Shown here in pieces: positions 5,037 through 6,012 of a DNA stretch of 6,012 nucleotides. Source of the stretch: Acidobacteriota bacterium (GTDB lineage: Bacteria; Acidobacteriota; Vicinamibacteria; Vicinamibacterales; Vicinamibacteraceae). The notes beneath the pieces were generated by a model, which was not told the origin of the DNA, made no database searches, and saw only the letters and a list, made by a program, of their open reading frames with translations. The first letter of the stretch is position 1; each line of letters begins with the position of its first letter. Position numbers and translations under genes: made by a program. The stretch is from positions 1 through 6,012 of the forward strand of contig JACDAO010000583.1 in assembly GCA_013695405.1 (NCBI GenBank). Reading direction: 5' to 3'.

Positions 5037-6012
5037 TGCACCTGACGATCGCGACCGCGGGCCACATCGACCACGGCAAGAGCGCGCTGATCGAAGCGCT
5101 CACCGGCACACACCCTGATCGGCTGCCGGAAGAGCAGGCGCGCGGCATCAGCATCGAACTCGGGTTCGCGCACGCGCGGGTCGGCGACGACGTGCTGTCG
5201 TTCGTCGACGTGCCCGGACACGAGCGCTTCGTGCGGACGATGCTGGCCGGGATCGGCGGCATCGATGCGGTGCTGCTGGTGGTGGCGGCCGACGAGTCGG
5301 TGATGCCGCAGACCCGCGAGCACGCGGCGATTTGCCACCTGCTCGACGTACCGACCGGCGTGGTCGCTCTCACCAAGATCGATCTCGCCGACGCAACCCT
5401 GCAGGCGATCACAACCGCCGAAATTCACGATCTGCTGACCGGGACGCGGCTGGCGTCGGCGCCGATCGTGCCGGTCTCGGCCCGCACCGGCGACGGCATC
5501 GCCGAATTGCGTGCCGCGCTGCTGCGTTGCGCGGCCAACCGGCCACGCCGCGATCGCGAGGCTCCAGCACGCCTGCCGATCGATCGCGCCTTCACGGTCA
5601 AGGGCTTCGGCACGGTCGTGACCGGCACGTTGTGGTCGGGCACGCTCGACCTGGAGCAGAGCGTGGCGCAGTGGCCGGTCGGTCGCGACGTCCGGGTGCG
5701 TGGGCTGCAGGTGCACGGTGCGGCGGTCGGCCACGCCGTCGCCGGGCAGAGGGTGGCCGTGAACCTGGCGGGTATCGGTCATCATGAGGTCGCCCGCGGC
5801 GACATGCTGGTCGGGCCAGGTGGCGTGTTGGCGTCCCGGTCGCTCGACGTCGAGCTGACGCTGCTGCCCGGTGTATCCGCGCAGCGTCACGGCGCCAGGG
5901 TGCACGTCCATCTCGGCACGGCGATGAGCCTCGGGCGCATGTTGCTCGCGCCCGCGGCCTCGCCCGACGACGGCACCGAGCGTCGGCGCCTGCTCGGCGG
6001 CCACACCCGCCG
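5036..6012 (+). CDS. selB: Selenocysteine-specific elongation factor SelB (N-terminal half, partial)
   Basis: The frame is open from the ATG at 5036 to the window end: 325 residues of a protein usually around 600-650 long. SelB is an EF-Tu-like GTPase that carries Sec-tRNA(Sec) to ribosomes stalled at UGA codons marked by a SECIS element. Visible motifs are G1 GHIDHGKS (9-16), the SelB-type switch I stretch DRLPEEQARGISIELGFAH (28-46), G3 DVPGHE (58-63), G4 TKID (113-116) and G5 VSAR. Domain II starts near residue 180 with DRAFTVKGFGTVVTGT (183-198). The RLPEE...GI(S/T)IELGFA block separates SelB from EF-Tu and IF2. Residue 39 is Ser where EF-Tu has the switch I Thr, a conservative change. 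The C-terminal winged-helix domains that bind SECIS lie beyond the window. The start overlaps the rnr stop by one base (TGATG) and has no Shine-Dalgarno, so translation is probably coupled to rnr. Confidence 0.95.
   Translation, partial: MHLTIATAGHIDHGKSALIEALTGTHPDRLPEEQARGISIELGFAHARVGDDVLSFVDVPGHERFVRTMLAGIGGIDAVLLVVAADESVMPQTREHAAICHLLDVPTGVVALTKIDLADATLQAITTAEIHDLLTGTRLASAPIVPVSARTGDGIAELRAALLRCAANRPRRDREAPARLPIDRAFTVKGFGTVVTGTLWSGTLDLEQSVAQWPVGRDVRVRGLQVHGAAVGHAVAGQRVAVNLAGIGHHEVARGDMLVGPGGVLASRSLDVELTLLPGVSAQRHGARVHVHLGTAMSLGRMLLAPAASPDDGTERRRLLGGHTR

Noticed and set aside
4868..6004. Minus-strand 378-codon open frame antisense to the rnr end and selB
   Set aside because: The opposite strand carries clear SelB GTPase motifs; this frame has the same antisense composition and no recognisable features.
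1..6012. tRNA, rRNA, CRISPR array, riboswitch or transposase gene
   Set aside because: I saw no cloverleaf, no regularly spaced repeats, no rRNA-like sequence and no transposase motif. Nearly all of the window is accounted for by protein genes.
5036..6012. Possible EF-Tu, IF2 or CysN instead of SelB
   Set aside because: The RLPEE...GISIELGFA block and the domain II motif VKGFGTVVTGT are characteristic of SelB; EF-Tu switch I and CysN motifs are absent.

Overview
This is a GC-rich bacterial window, roughly two thirds G+C by eye, with tightly packed genes. It contains seven protein-coding genes, two of them cut by the window edges. The gene mix is a type-2 glycerate kinase, a short-linker ECF sigma factor with a membrane-anchored partner, RNase R, and SelB. 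Together with the GC-rich codon use and Pro/Ala-rich envelope proteins, this would fit a high-GC Gram-negative soil lineage. Acidobacteriota (Vicinamibacteria-like) is my best guess, but the placement is inference and no rRNA or other marker is present to settle it.

Layout. Positions 1-221 (+) hold the C-terminal end of a glycerate 2-kinase (MOFRL-type). Only 25 bases later it meets the convergent end of a minus-strand block running 2722 -> 247. In transcription order this block is: an ECF-type RNA polymerase sigma factor (2722-2162); a single-pass membrane protein in the anti-sigma position but without a zinc-binding anti-sigma motif (2135-1455); a secreted Pro/Ala-rich protein of unknown function whose GTG overlaps the previous stop by 4 bases (1458-766); and, after a 66-base gap with two perfect palindromes, a small membrane-anchored helical protein (699-247). 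One palindrome has a GTAG head and looks like a REP element.

Positions 2772-5036 (+) encode RNase R, divergent from the sigma gene across only 49 bases. Its stop overlaps the start of selB (5036 to the window end) by one base, so the two are very probably translated from one mRNA. selB is the selenocysteine-specific elongation factor and implies that the organism makes selenoproteins.

Functionally there are two units: an envelope or stress regulatory cassette on the minus strand, and an RNA-decay/translation-factor operon on the plus strand. The cassette's partner proteins are not recognisable families to me and are the least explained part of the window. Most other long open frames, including a 3.3-kb frame antisense to rnr, are by-products of high GC.
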